Source: Terrimonas ginsenosidimutans
GTDB lineage: Bacteria > Bacteroidota > Bacteroidia > Chitinophagales > Chitinophagaceae
DNA length: 58,981 bases
Direction: 5' to 3'
NCBI RefSeq assembly: GCF_022012415.1
Contig: NZ_JAKLTR010000028.1
Span: forward strand, 1-58,981
In this document: in pieces, positions 50,243 to 58,569 of the stretch
Numbering within the stretch: the stretch's first letter is position 1
Layout of the letters: each line of letters begins with the position of its first letter
Made by a program: the position numbers and the translations under genes
The notes under the pieces: generated by a model
Databases searched by the model: none
Told to the model about the DNA's origin: nothing
What the model saw: only the letters and a program-made list of their open reading frames with translations

Positions 50243-50939
50243 AAAGACCTTTAAATATTAAATCAGGGTCTGCAAATATCTTGTTTTTAAGGTGCGAACC
50301 CAAATGTACCATATCACCCCCGGTTAAGACCACGTTAAAGTTGTCGAATTTTTTAGCGTATTCGTCTATAAATCCGTCGATCTCGTAGACCATTCCGAGG
50401 GTCACTCCGCTTTGGATATTGGTAACCGTGTCGTAGCCGATCAGTGGCACATTGCTATCGGCCCTGACCACCGGCAGCTTGGCGGTATAATGGTTAAGCG
50501 ACTTTAATCTCATTTCCATGCCCGGAGAGATACCTCCACCTGAAAAGCGATGATATTTGTCAATAAAATTATAGGTGATGCAGGTCCCTAAGGCGATGAT
50601 CAGGTTATTCTTTTTAGGGTAAAACCTCACTGCCGCGGCTAAAAGCGCCAGCCGGTCTGCCCCTATCGTTTCGGGTTTGCCAACGAGGGTAGTAAAATCC
50701 AGCCTGGTTAAATGATTCAGTTTATGGAACCGGGTATGTTTTGCCAACTGTTCTTCCAGCATCGGATCATGATCGATCACCGACGAAAGTATCGCTTTTC
50801 CTGGCCGGTATGTATCCAGCAATTCCCCGATCGTCTCTGCATTATCATCCGCCAGTACAATCACCTTCTCGATCACATCGCCGGTAAATACCGCGAGCTT
50901 TCTCCTTGTATTGCCAAAATCAAAACAAAAGGTAACCAT
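50214..50939 (-). CDS. coaX: Type III pantothenate kinase (CoaX)
   Basis: A 241-residue cytoplasmic kinase that phosphorylates pantothenate, the first step to coenzyme A; type III enzymes are not feedback-inhibited by CoA. Family landmarks: the phosphate loop FCFDFGNTRRKLAVF, TIGADRLALLAAAV, the IIALGTCITYNFID segment, GGGISPGMEMRLKSL and GVTLGMVYEIDGFI. The ATG at 50939 was preferred over an in-frame TTG upstream. First gene of the operon coaX-OMP-lptC. Confidence 0.93.
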   Translation of the reverse strand: MVTFCFDFGNTRRKLAVFTGDVIEKVIVLADDNAETIGELLDTYRPGKAILSSVIDHDPMLEEQLAKHTRFHKLNHLTRLDFTTLVGKPETIGADRLALLAAAVRFYPKKNNLIIALGTCITYNFIDKYHRFSGGGISPGMEMRLKSLNHYTAKLPVVRADSNVPLIGYDTVTNIQSGVTLGMVYEIDGFIDEYAKKFDNFNVVLTGGDMVHLGSHLKNKIFADPDLIFKGLYAISELNNP

Positions 50940-51058
50940 GGGCTGCAAGATAAGGGTTGAAAGTTTTTTTTGTTCAAAAGTTTAAGGTTCGCTCCCTCGT
51001 TCACCATTTTCCAGCGCATCTTAAATTGTACGCTTTTAAACCATTCAACGAGTGATCC

Positions 51059-51709
51059 TTACACCTCCTTCCACTTCCAATCAAACCCTCCCAGGTTCTT
51101 GAAGTGTCCGTTCAGCTTTACCTTCTCTTTCAGCTGCTCCATGCCTGACACCATGGGAAGTGTCTTGACCAAATGTCGTTTCAGGTATTCCTGGCGTTGA
51201 CGTTCGTCCAGCAAACCTAACAGCTCATACTCTTCCTGTAAGGAAAAACCTACATGATGCGCCACATCATAAGCGCTGATCTGCTCATCCGTTTTTGCAA
51301 AATCCTTGGAGAGGTTCAATAGCTGGTGTAATTCACGGATGCTGGCCATCACTTTGCGCATCTGTTCAACATTGCCCTGTTCCCGGTTATCCGGGTAATT
51401 GACGATCGCACCGCTGTATAATTTGTCCGGGATCTCTTTGATCACTTCCAGGATCCGGAATACACGGCTGCCAACAGTGCGGATGTCCATTTCTCCATTA
51501 TCATAGATCTTTGAGATCTCATGGATCTCGACAAGCGAACCCATATCCTGCAGGTTGTTATCAATCACAGTCGGAATACCGAACGGCTTCTTTTGCTCAT
51601 GACACTCCCTGATCAATTGTTTATATCTGGGTTCAAAAATATGAAGGTTCAATTGCTCTCCCGGGTATACCACAATACCAAGAGGAAATATCGGAATGAA
51701 ATTAGTCAT
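51059..51709 (-). CDS. LON N-terminal (substrate-binding) domain protein
   Basis: A 216-residue soluble protein containing only a Lon N-terminal domain and a helical tail. It begins MTNFIPIFPLGIVVYPGEQLNLHIFEPRYKQLIRECHEQKKPFGI, the standard start of LonN proteins. The C-terminal helices (about residues 125-200) fit the LonN bundle, including DEQISAYDVAHHVGFSLQEEYELLGLLD. There is no AAA or protease domain, so it probably recognises substrates or acts as a regulator; the partner is unknown. It lies upstream of coaX but about 110 bases away. Confidence 0.9.
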   Translation of the reverse strand: MTNFIPIFPLGIVVYPGEQLNLHIFEPRYKQLIRECHEQKKPFGIPTVIDNNLQDMGSLVEIHEISKIYDNGEMDIRTVGSRVFRILEVIKEIPDKLYSGAIVNYPDNREQGNVEQMRKVMASIRELHQLLNLSKDFAKTDEQISAYDVAHHVGFSLQEEYELLGLLDERQRQEYLKRHLVKTLPMVSGMEQLKEKVKLNGHFKNLGGFDWKWKEV

Positions 51710-51760
51710 AGTTAGAAATTGTCTTCCCGCAAAAACGTGTTTTCCGTACCCGCAATTTGC

Positions 51761-52993
51761 TTAATAGTCCGCTTCAAAACAATGCCATTTCCACCACCAC
51801 AGGCTAAAAAATGTATAAATAAAGATGCCATGCTGCATTTCAAGACTTGTTTCGACCACAAAAAGGCAGATGGATGAAAGATGAAACGTGACCCAGAAGA
51901 ATCGGTTTTTTATTCTTCGCCGCAATAGTGGCAGAAAAACAACTCCACTGAAGAATAAAATCCCGGGCCAGCCTGCCATGCATCCATGCGCCAGCCATTC
52001 ATTACTTGGATACAGCTTATCGCTATGCTGGATCCCGTTGATATTCTTATCATACCAGCGATCGGCCTGATGCCACACATCACCAGCACCAACCCCGGTA
52101 AACGGATGCTCGCTTAAAAGTGCCCAACCAGCTTTTAGAGACGCGACCCGGTTGCCGTCACTTGTGCCTGACCGATACTTATTCTTGATGATAAAAGAAA
52201 GATCATACAGATTATAGCTGATACGATTTCTGAATGTGGGAAAACAAAACCAGCCGATCAACAATAAAGCAACGATGCCCGTCACTACAGTGAATGCCAG
52301 ACGCGGTCTTGTTCTTATTTTATGAAGGGCATAGCAAAAGGCAAACAGGTATAGCATCACCAAACCCGCACGCGCTGCCAGCAAATGCAAATAGATAACG
52401 AGAAATACTACCGCAAGCAGAAGGAACGCCCGTTTCCGTCCTGCAGCATTTTTGTCACCGGCCAAAAAAACCGCTATCCAGATAGCGAGAAATACCATCC
52501 AGCTGAACCTTACATGATCATCGCCCAACAACGTGGGGATCGTTTTTGCACGCAGATAACTTTCATTGATAAGTTCCGCATTCATGAAATACTGAGCCAG
52601 GCTCCAGCTACATGCTGCTATAGTAAAAACAATAAAACATACTGCGATCCGGCGGTTGTCTTTGGACGCCAATTTCCAATTCCCGGCAAAAGCGAGTGGC
52701 AATAATAGAAATGGAAGTTTTATGACCATCACCTCCGCCCATTCCCGTGAATCGGCGCTCCACAAACCCGAAATAAGCGGGATCAGGAATAAAAAGGAAA
52801 TACTCAGCAGTAATGCTGATCTCATAAAAATCCTGCACTGTTGCACAAAACCACTATGCAGGGTGGTCATCGCAATAAAGAGGACCATGCTCATTGACAG
52901 CATTGCCCGGGAAACAAATAAGCTCCCCAGCATTAAAATGATCACAGCGAAAATGGCTTTGTTCCGCCATTCATTCTGTACAAGAATCCTCAT
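51761..52993 (-). CDS. O-antigen ligase / Wzy-like polysaccharide protein
   Basis: A 410-residue inner-membrane protein with about eleven hydrophobic segments. It has the Wzy_C (O-antigen ligase) features: the large periplasmic loop with GSGTSDGNRVASLKAGWALLSEHPFTGVGAGDV, including the conserved Arg and the GVGAGD motif, and the SNEWLAHGCMAGWPGILFF helix. Its role is to join a lipid-linked glycan to an acceptor or to polymerise O-units. No other polysaccharide-polymerisation genes are adjacent, but two glycosyltransferases lie just downstream of meaB. Confidence 0.88.
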   Translation of the reverse strand: MRILVQNEWRNKAIFAVIILMLGSLFVSRAMLSMSMVLFIAMTTLHSGFVQQCRIFMRSALLLSISFLFLIPLISGLWSADSREWAEVMVIKLPFLLLPLAFAGNWKLASKDNRRIAVCFIVFTIAACSWSLAQYFMNAELINESYLRAKTIPTLLGDDHVRFSWMVFLAIWIAVFLAGDKNAAGRKRAFLLLAVVFLVIYLHLLAARAGLVMLYLFAFCYALHKIRTRPRLAFTVVTGIVALLLIGWFCFPTFRNRISYNLYDLSFIIKNKYRSGTSDGNRVASLKAGWALLSEHPFTGVGAGDVWHQADRWYDKNINGIQHSDKLYPSNEWLAHGCMAGWPGILFFSGVVFLPLLRRRIKNRFFWVTFHLSSICLFVVETSLEMQHGIFIYTFFSLWWWKWHCFEADY

Positions 52994-53000
52994 ACATTTG
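52993..53000 (+). promoter_or_regulatory. -7 promoter box for meaB
   Basis: TACATTTG fits TAnnTTTG and ends 21 bases before the meaB ATG. No well-spaced -33 TTG. Confidence 0.4.
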
Positions 53001-53021
53001 TAAACCTACAACAAGTTTTCG

Positions 53022-53930
53022 ATGTGGCAGGAGCTATCCATACAATTACAAAGCGGAGACATCAGGGCTCTGGCAAGAGCGATCACTCTTGTCGAAAATG
53101 CTGTTGCCGGATATGATACATTTCTTGAAAAACTACCGGAACATAAGACAAACATTATCGGTATCACAGGGCCACCGGGTGCAGGTAAAAGTACACTTGT
53201 AGATGCTTTAATAGGTGAACTGGTTACCGCCGGTAAAAAGATCGCGGTACTTTGTATCGATCCTTCATCACCGTTTCATCTTGGAGCAGTGCTTGGCGAC
53301 CGGATCAGGATGAGCGACTGGTACACTAACCCATCCATATACATCAGGTCTCTTGCGAGCAGGGGCAGCATGGGAGGCCTTCATCCGATGATCATTGAGA
53401 TCACCTATGTGTTAAAGGCAGCGGGATTCGATCATATTATCATTGAAACAGTCGGCATTGGACAAAGTGAAGTAGAGATTGCCGGTCTCGCAGATACAAC
53501 TGTCGTCGTATTGGTACCCGAAGCTGGTGACGAGATCCAAACGATGAAAGCCGGCCTGATGGAGATCGCGGATATTTTTGTGGTGAACAAGGCCGACCGC
53601 CCGGATGCTGATCATTTTGTAAAAAATCTCCGGCTTATGCTGGCGCCTTCCTTCAATAAACAGGAAGAAGTGCCTATCCTAAAAACCGTCGCGTCAAAAA
53701 AGACCGGCATTGATCTCCTAGCAAAAGCTATCAATAACCATTCTTCCACGGCCAACACTCAACGCAAAGCTTTTCTGCTGGCTTCGAAAGCCTGGCATAT
53801 TCTTCAAAAACTCCGGATGAAAGACCTCGATCAGCGAAGTCTTGCGCAGGAGATCACTTATAAACTTACAAAAGGAGACTTTAACCTGTTCTCATTTATA
53901 AACGAGGTGAACAACCGCAGTTCTGTTTAA
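53022..53930 (+). CDS. meaB: Methylmalonyl-CoA mutase chaperone GTPase MeaB
   Basis: A 302-residue cytoplasmic G3E-type GTPase that protects and reloads adenosylcobalamin-dependent methylmalonyl-CoA mutase. Walker A is IGITGPPGAGKSTLVDAL near residue 50; the switch/Walker B segment reads VLCIDPSSPFHLGAVLGDRIRM, with further landmarks IIIETVGIGQSEVEIAGLAD and IFVVNKADRPDAD, the guanine-specificity motif. The mutase is not in the window. It is transcribed away from the O-antigen ligase gene. Confidence 0.95.
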   Translation: MWQELSIQLQSGDIRALARAITLVENAVAGYDTFLEKLPEHKTNIIGITGPPGAGKSTLVDALIGELVTAGKKIAVLCIDPSSPFHLGAVLGDRIRMSDWYTNPSIYIRSLASRGSMGGLHPMIIEITYVLKAAGFDHIIIETVGIGQSEVEIAGLADTTVVVLVPEAGDEIQTMKAGLMEIADIFVVNKADRPDADHFVKNLRLMLAPSFNKQEEVPILKTVASKKTGIDLLAKAINNHSSTANTQRKAFLLASKAWHILQKLRMKDLDQRSLAQEITYKLTKGDFNLFSFINEVNNRSSV

Positions 53931-53941
53931 TACGCACGCCC

Positions 53942-53949
53942 TAATTTTG
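53942..53949 (+). promoter_or_regulatory. -7 promoter box for the glycosyltransferase at 53961
   Basis: TAATTTTG fits TAnnTTTG, 11 bases before the ATG. Confidence 0.4.
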
Positions 53950-53960
53950 TATTTTTAATC

Positions 53961-54797
53961 ATGGCTATCACGTCATCTCTTTCTGTCACACCTTCTCCGG
54001 CGGAACTACGGTTCTCTGTTTGCAGTATTGTGACCAACACGCAGGAGTTCGAAGAAATGAAAATCAGCTTTGAGCAGTGTGGTTTTGAAAAGGGTTGCGA
54101 ATACATCATTGCAGATAATACAAAGGGCAATCAATTTGATGCATATACGGCAATTAACCGTTTTATCAGGGAAGCTAAAGGAGAGTACATCATCATCGTC
54201 CATCAGGATGTGAGATGTATAGACAGGGCAGATTCGTTATCTCAAATACTGAATGATCTTTCTGCAAAAGATCCGAAATGGGCGGTGTGCGGAAATGCAG
54301 GTGCTGCGGGCTACCACCGTGATGTGCGTTATATCGTAAATGCGGGAAAAACTATCACTCATGAGAACCTTCCGATGAGGGTTTTTTCACTCGATGAGAA
54401 CCTGCTGATCATTCGCCGTTCGGCGAATATTGTTGTTTCGTCAAACCTATCAGGCTTTCACATGTATGCAGCCGATCTTTGTCTTCTCGCTGATCACCTC
54501 GGCTATAATTGCTATGTTATCCCATTTATGGCAGAGCATCTTAGCCTTGGAAATCTGAAAGACCTTGCACTCCACAAAAAGAATTTTCTTGATCAGTATG
54601 GCTATAAAATGCGTAGCCGGTTTATTCAAACACCGAGCACCAAATTTGTTTTGTGTAAATCGCCAAGAAGCAACCGGCTTAGCAATGGCCCGTTTTTTTT
54701 CCTGGTAAAATGGATAGAAGGGATCAAGCTCTTTTTCGGCAGAACAAATCACAAAAAGCATTACAGGAAAACTGTTACGGAGGGCAAACGCAGCTAG
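53961..54797 (+). CDS. Glycosyltransferase, GT-A type (GT2-like)
   Basis: A 278-residue protein with a GT-A-like core: FSVCSIVTNTQEFEEMK begins the nucleotide-sugar strand, EYIIADNTKGNQFDAYTAINRFIREAKGEYIIIVHQDVR contains the metal-binding acidic motif near HQDV, and the segment CGNAGAAGYHRD follows. Lys/Arg-rich tail. The acidic D-x-D motif is replaced by HQDVR, which some glycosyltransferase 2-like proteins have. Substrate unknown. The 3-prime end converges on the GT2 gene and the two stop regions overlap by four bases. Confidence 0.75.
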   Translation: MAITSSLSVTPSPAELRFSVCSIVTNTQEFEEMKISFEQCGFEKGCEYIIADNTKGNQFDAYTAINRFIREAKGEYIIIVHQDVRCIDRADSLSQILNDLSAKDPKWAVCGNAGAAGYHRDVRYIVNAGKTITHENLPMRVFSLDENLLIIRRSANIVVSSNLSGFHMYAADLCLLADHLGYNCYVIPFMAEHLSLGNLKDLALHKKNFLDQYGYKMRSRFIQTPSTKFVLCKSPRSNRLSNGPFFFLVKWIEGIKLFFGRTNHKKHYRKTVTEGKRS

Positions 54798-55792
54798 AAT
54801 CGGGTGATCTCATTTTTTTCAACCGAAGATCTCACTAACTCTACCACTTGATTCACCGTGAGCAATTCCCGCCCGTTAGCGGCTTTCAAAAGATTTCTCC
54901 GGCTTTCGATCACCCCATTATAATGCCGGATAAATGACAGCAGGGATTTCAGCCAGGTGATCCTGAACATGAAGAGATAGGCCAGGCTCTCAAAGGAAAA
55001 TTGTACAAACCACTGAAATCGCTTGAAATAACTAAGATGAATAGCATGCAGGAACATCTTATTCCTATCGTACACCACTTTTATACTTTTCTTCCGGTGA
55101 CTTTGCTTTATAGACACTGAAACTTTATGCCGGCAGACCGCGTAGTCATCGTAGTAACACTTCCAGCCCATCCGCCATGCCCTTAGTGAAAGATCATAAT
55201 CTTCCACATAAAAAGGAGCAAACAACTCATTGAATCCTCCAAGTGAAATAACCTTCGATCTATCAACAAACGCAGCGGCACCTGACAGATACATACTGTA
55301 AAGCCACTGCCCAGACTCTTTTTTTACTGGTAAATAATTCCCGGAGGTCTTGATCTTAAGGCCGTGAAAAGAAGGAAACTTGCCGCCATCCTGTACATAG
55401 TCATCATCCCAACCGATTATCTTTCCCATTACACCAAACGTATCGGGCTTATCAAAATAACGGAGAAGATGAACAAGGTAACCGGGTTCAAGCTTCACAT
55501 CACTGTTCAGCAAAAGCAAATGTGAATACCTGGCTTTGAAAATACCTTTATTAATGGTGGGTGAAAATCCCTGGTTGGTCTCGTTTTCCAGAATTATCAC
55601 ATCAGGGTATTCTTGTGTAAGGAAAGGGATCGAGTTGTCGGAGGAACAGTCATCGCTGATGATGATCTCAAACGGGAGCTTGGTTTCTTCTATAGCGATC
55701 ACGACTGCCGGTAGTATGTCCTGCAACAGCAAAAGACCATTATAGTTTGGTATGACGACGGAGACGCCGGATACAATCGTACTTTGTTGCAT
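54794..55792 (-). CDS. Family 2 glycosyltransferase
   Basis: A 332-residue membrane-associated GT2. The N-terminal core has VVIPNYNGLLLLQDILPAVV, the DDCSSDNS strand (IISDDCSSDNSIPFL), the SHLLLLNSDVKLEPGYLVHLL segment with the D-x-D-like NSDV, and FYVEDYDLSLRAWRMGWKCYYDDYAVCRH late in the core, the ED acceptor-binding motif. A hydrophobic C-terminal stretch (LAYLFMFRITWLKSLLSF) suggests membrane attachment. It probably adds a sugar to a surface glycan. The end overlaps the convergent glycosyltransferase by four bases. Confidence 0.9.
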   Translation of the reverse strand: MQQSTIVSGVSVVIPNYNGLLLLQDILPAVVIAIEETKLPFEIIISDDCSSDNSIPFLTQEYPDVIILENETNQGFSPTINKGIFKARYSHLLLLNSDVKLEPGYLVHLLRYFDKPDTFGVMGKIIGWDDDYVQDGGKFPSFHGLKIKTSGNYLPVKKESGQWLYSMYLSGAAAFVDRSKVISLGGFNELFAPFYVEDYDLSLRAWRMGWKCYYDDYAVCRHKVSVSIKQSHRKKSIKVVYDRNKMFLHAIHLSYFKRFQWFVQFSFESLAYLFMFRITWLKSLLSFIRHYNGVIESRRNLLKAANGRELLTVNQVVELVRSSVEKNEITRF

Positions 55793-55848
55793 GTTGGTGA
55801 TCGTCCCTTAAAGGGTTTCCCCGGTGAACGTAGGCGATACTGACGCTA

Positions 55849-56073
55849 CTACTGCTGCTGCTTATTGTTCTGCCACCACTTATAGCTGATGTAACCTATA
55901 AGAAGCATCGGTGTGAAGGCCAGATACAAAATCCCTGAATTAAGACCTTGTGCAGGCTTCTCACCGAGTTGCTGAGCTGTTTTTGTGCAGATAGAACATT
56001 GTGCTTCTGCCACAACAGGCAGAACAATTGAAAAACATGCAATCAGACAATAAACCAATACCCTCTTTTTCAT
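55849..56073 (-). CDS. Small membrane protein with a CxxC pair
   Basis: A 74-residue exported or membrane protein: residues 1-24 form a signal peptide (EAQ), then QCSICTKTAQQLGEKPAQGLNSG, then one hydrophobic helix at about residues 48-66 and a polar tail (WWQNNKQQQ). The CSIC pair could hold a metal or form a disulfide. I do not recognise a named family. The ATG at 56073 is preferred over a longer frame. It sits between the GT2 gene and the S41 gene on the minus strand; a hairpin at 56148 separates it from the S41 gene. Confidence 0.6.
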   Translation of the reverse strand: MKKRVLVYCLIACFSIVLPVVAEAQCSICTKTAQQLGEKPAQGLNSGILYLAFTPMLLIGYISYKWWQNNKQQQ

Positions 56074-56147
56074 CAGTTCAATTTCACCGCAAAAATAGTG
56101 AAAGCACACTGAAAAAATCTGATTAAATGATCTGTCATCCCCAAATG

Positions 56148-56176
56148 CAGAATAGCCGGAAATTCCGGCTATTCTG
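56148..56176. terminator. 13-bp perfect hairpin downstream of the S41 gene
   Basis: CAGAATAGCCGGA pairs perfectly with its complement around a 3-base AAT loop, between the S41 stop codon and the small membrane protein start. It lacks a long T run, so it may be a weak terminator. Confidence 0.65.
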
Positions 56177-56235
56177 TCTGTTATTTACACGTTCCGGAGA
56201 AAACACTTAGATGAAATCACCCGTTCGCGAACATA

Positions 56236-57663
56236 TTATTTTTTTATTTCCTTTTGGACCGTTATCAACCAATCCGGATTGTTAAAATCCAGGACTACAT
56301 CCGGTCTGATGCCTACATTATCTATCCCTTCTCCTATGTCTATCCTTCGTGAACGGGTGGTTGGATAGTTAACAGTAAAATCGTTACAGATCTCCTTTTC
56401 CCGCACGTTCGCATAGTCAAGCACCCCCATGCTATGCGTTCCGAATAATCTCACTTTCTTACTTTGCCTTGCTTCAAGAAGAAACTGCTCGGTTGTACTG
56501 CCACACCGGCCATTTATTATTACAGCAATTTTCTTTGGGAAAGGAATAGCTTCTGATGTTATCGTTGTATCCGGGAAAAAATTGAACATCCGCTTATTAC
56601 TTTTTCTTGCATTCTCCATCAGGTCGCTATACTCTTTTTTATCAGCTTCAGGCATTCCTGAAATACTGTTGATCAGCTGAAGAGTAATGTCAATGTTATA
56701 CGGCGTAGCAAGGAGATCAACACCAATGTTCTTTACAGGGTCCGTATACATAAACCTCTTTAACGGCCTGTAAGAAATATCAGCGCCGCCCCCATTACCA
56801 CGAACATCGATGATCATATACGGAAGCGATTCCAGCAATGCGGTATTGGTTTTGATCACCGAATCAATCGACTGGATAAAGTTTGCATCGAAGCTGCTGA
56901 TACGGATATAAGAAGTCTGATCGTCTAATTGCCTGAAGAACGCATTATGCAGCTTTTCTTCTTCAAACAACGGAGTGTAGGAATTCGAAAGGCCCGGTTT
57001 TTCGTAATTGCTTTTATACCACCCTTGCGTGTGAAATGAATTTCCCTTTGAAAAATCAAGCTCCCCAAATATGGGATAGTGATAGCGATTGTACCAGATC
57101 ACGTCATACTCGTTACTGCCTTTACCCGGAACAAGCTCGAATTTTACATTGCCGGGCTTCCACTCGGGGGCTTTTGCGGATAAAATGATACCGGCATATT
57201 TTCGGAAACCGTTATCATTCTTAACAACGGCTACCTTGTAGGAAGAATCACTGGTGTAATAAATCCCTTCGATCGAAGCAGAAGTCGTCTTCTCCAGGAA
57301 CGGTGTGGAAATTCCTTCCATAGGAAACTGCTCGACTGCCGCAATATCTCTTGCCAGTTTTCCATTAGCTGTGTCAAATTGAACTGACATGCTTAAGTGT
57401 TCATCTTTGAAGAATTTCAGCCAGTCTTTGATAACCTGGTAAGAGTATGCTTTCTTCTTTGTCTTCTGAATGGCACGGATATGTTTTTCTGTAAATAATG
57501 CAAATTCTTTTTTGTTAGATGCATTCACCTTATCAGAATAACCCGCGTAATTCTCTTTAAGGAATAAGTGTAAACTATCAAAGGATTTCGCCGCAGTGCA
57601 GGCTGGCTGGCTTTGTGCGGATAGAAATGCCGCAGAGAAACAGATCAGAATTAAGTACTTCAT
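56236..57663 (-). CDS. S41-family peptidase-like protein
   Basis: A 475-residue exported protein. Residues 1-18 are a signal peptide (LSAQSQ). The S41 core shows MIIDVRGNGGGADISYRPLKRFMY and the nucleophile region IINGRCGSTTEQFLLEA with Ser389. The Lys found in the GTxTxGK step of CtpA-like members is replaced: here it reads GTHSMGVLDYANV, a subgroup common in Bacteroidota that lacks the classical Ser-Lys dyad. A proteolytic or processing role in the envelope is likely, but catalysis by the usual dyad is not assured. Confidence 0.85.
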   Translation of the reverse strand: MKYLILICFSAAFLSAQSQPACTAAKSFDSLHLFLKENYAGYSDKVNASNKKEFALFTEKHIRAIQKTKKKAYSYQVIKDWLKFFKDEHLSMSVQFDTANGKLARDIAAVEQFPMEGISTPFLEKTTSASIEGIYYTSDSSYKVAVVKNDNGFRKYAGIILSAKAPEWKPGNVKFELVPGKGSNEYDVIWYNRYHYPIFGELDFSKGNSFHTQGWYKSNYEKPGLSNSYTPLFEEEKLHNAFFRQLDDQTSYIRISSFDANFIQSIDSVIKTNTALLESLPYMIIDVRGNGGGADISYRPLKRFMYTDPVKNIGVDLLATPYNIDITLQLINSISGMPEADKKEYSDLMENARKSNKRMFNFFPDTTITSEAIPFPKKIAVIINGRCGSTTEQFLLEARQSKKVRLFGTHSMGVLDYANVREKEICNDFTVNYPTTRSRRIDIGEGIDNVGIRPDVVLDFNNPDWLITVQKEIKK

Positions 57664-57710
57664 AAAATTATTTATCGTCTTTTAGGCGCATTCGGGATAA
57701 AAACAAAAAA

Positions 57711-57736
57711 GAAAAGCGGTAACCACACCGCTTTTC
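57711..57736. terminator. Terminator after the small lipoprotein gene
   Basis: Perfect 10-bp stem GAAAAGCGGT / ACCGCTTTTC around a 6-base loop; A run on one side and T/C run on the other. It lies about 40 bases after the lipoprotein stop codon and can serve the minus strand. Confidence 0.85.
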
Positions 57737-57774
57737 ACCACCAAACTTACTGTTATAAAAGAACCGTCCTTAAA

Positions 57775-58173
57775 TTATTTTTTGTTTGCGTACCATGTGC
57801 CGTCAATTTCTGAGTCATTTTTCCAGGTTCCGTTGATCAGTTTGTTGGCCAGTTTATCAATTTTTGCAGAAACTTTTACTACCACGCCATTCTGTTTTCC
57901 GGTATACTCTCCCTTGAAAAATTCTCCGGTAATCGACCATGTTCCTGTTCCTGTTACTACGCCATCACTCAGCCGATCAAGCTTTCCTCCAGCCTTGATA
58001 TCAAGGGCGAACGAACCGGATGGAATCGCGGAACCGCTTCCGATCTTTCCCTGCCAAACGCCGATAATGTCAAAGGCTGGTGCAGGCGGATCGATCTCCT
58101 TTTTGTCTTTTGAACATGAAGTGAAAAATGCAGCCATCAAAATAGTTGCCGCAAAAAATCTAACCAGTCTCAT
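57775..58173 (-). CDS. Small secreted lipoprotein
   Basis: A 132-residue lipoprotein: MAAFFTSCSKD puts the lipidated Cys at residue 20, followed by an acidic linker (KDKKEIDPPAP). The rest is a small beta-barrel-like domain with regular W-G and G-T-W steps: GVWQGKIGSGSAIPSGSF, GTGTWSITGEFFKGEYTG, NGTWKNDSEIDGTWYANKK. This pattern recurs in Chitinophagaceae lipoproteins of unknown role. Single-gene unit with a terminator downstream. Confidence 0.8.
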   Translation of the reverse strand: MRLVRFFAATILMAAFFTSCSKDKKEIDPPAPAFDIIGVWQGKIGSGSAIPSGSFALDIKAGGKLDRLSDGVVTGTGTWSITGEFFKGEYTGKQNGVVVKVSAKIDKLANKLINGTWKNDSEIDGTWYANKK

Positions 58174-58423
58174 CGTTTTAGGTTTAATGTTTAATGATTT
58201 TCATTTGATGGTGCAAAGCTAACAGCGATCATTCTGTCTGCACATCCATGTTGAGCCTTCTGTTTATATTTTGAGTAAAGCGTACAACGGTATGTGCAGG
58301 GAATGCAGGGAAGATGTTAAACAGTCTTTTATGACCAGTGGCGGATGCAGGACAAATTACGCTACATCATTTGTCAGCCTGTCCGTGACGGCGTTTCCAG
58401 CTTGTGTTTCGCTCATGATTTCT

Positions 58424-58569
58424 TCGTTATTTTCCCCTGACATTTTGTGTTTTACCCATGGTCTCGCCTCGCTTCTAAGCGATATTTACAACGAGATATC
58501 TTACTTAGTTGTCTCCGCTTATGGCGGATGGGGGTGGGGGTTGGGGGGTGTTCGCCATGGGCGGAGACA
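58424..58569 (+). repeat. Dispersed element with small palindromes and G-rich-loop hairpin, copy 2
   Basis: Shares with copy 1 (46990-47130) the order CGTTATTTTCCC, TTGTGTTTT, CATGG, TCGCTT...AAGCGA hairpin, TTTACAAC and an AGATATCT palindrome. It ends with a 17-bp stem (58510-58526 with 58553-58569, two G-T pairs) around a 26-base loop containing G runs of 5, 5 and 6. The 106-residue frame that spans it (58271-58591) is in a different frame relative to the shared bases and is not conserved. Confidence 0.75.
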
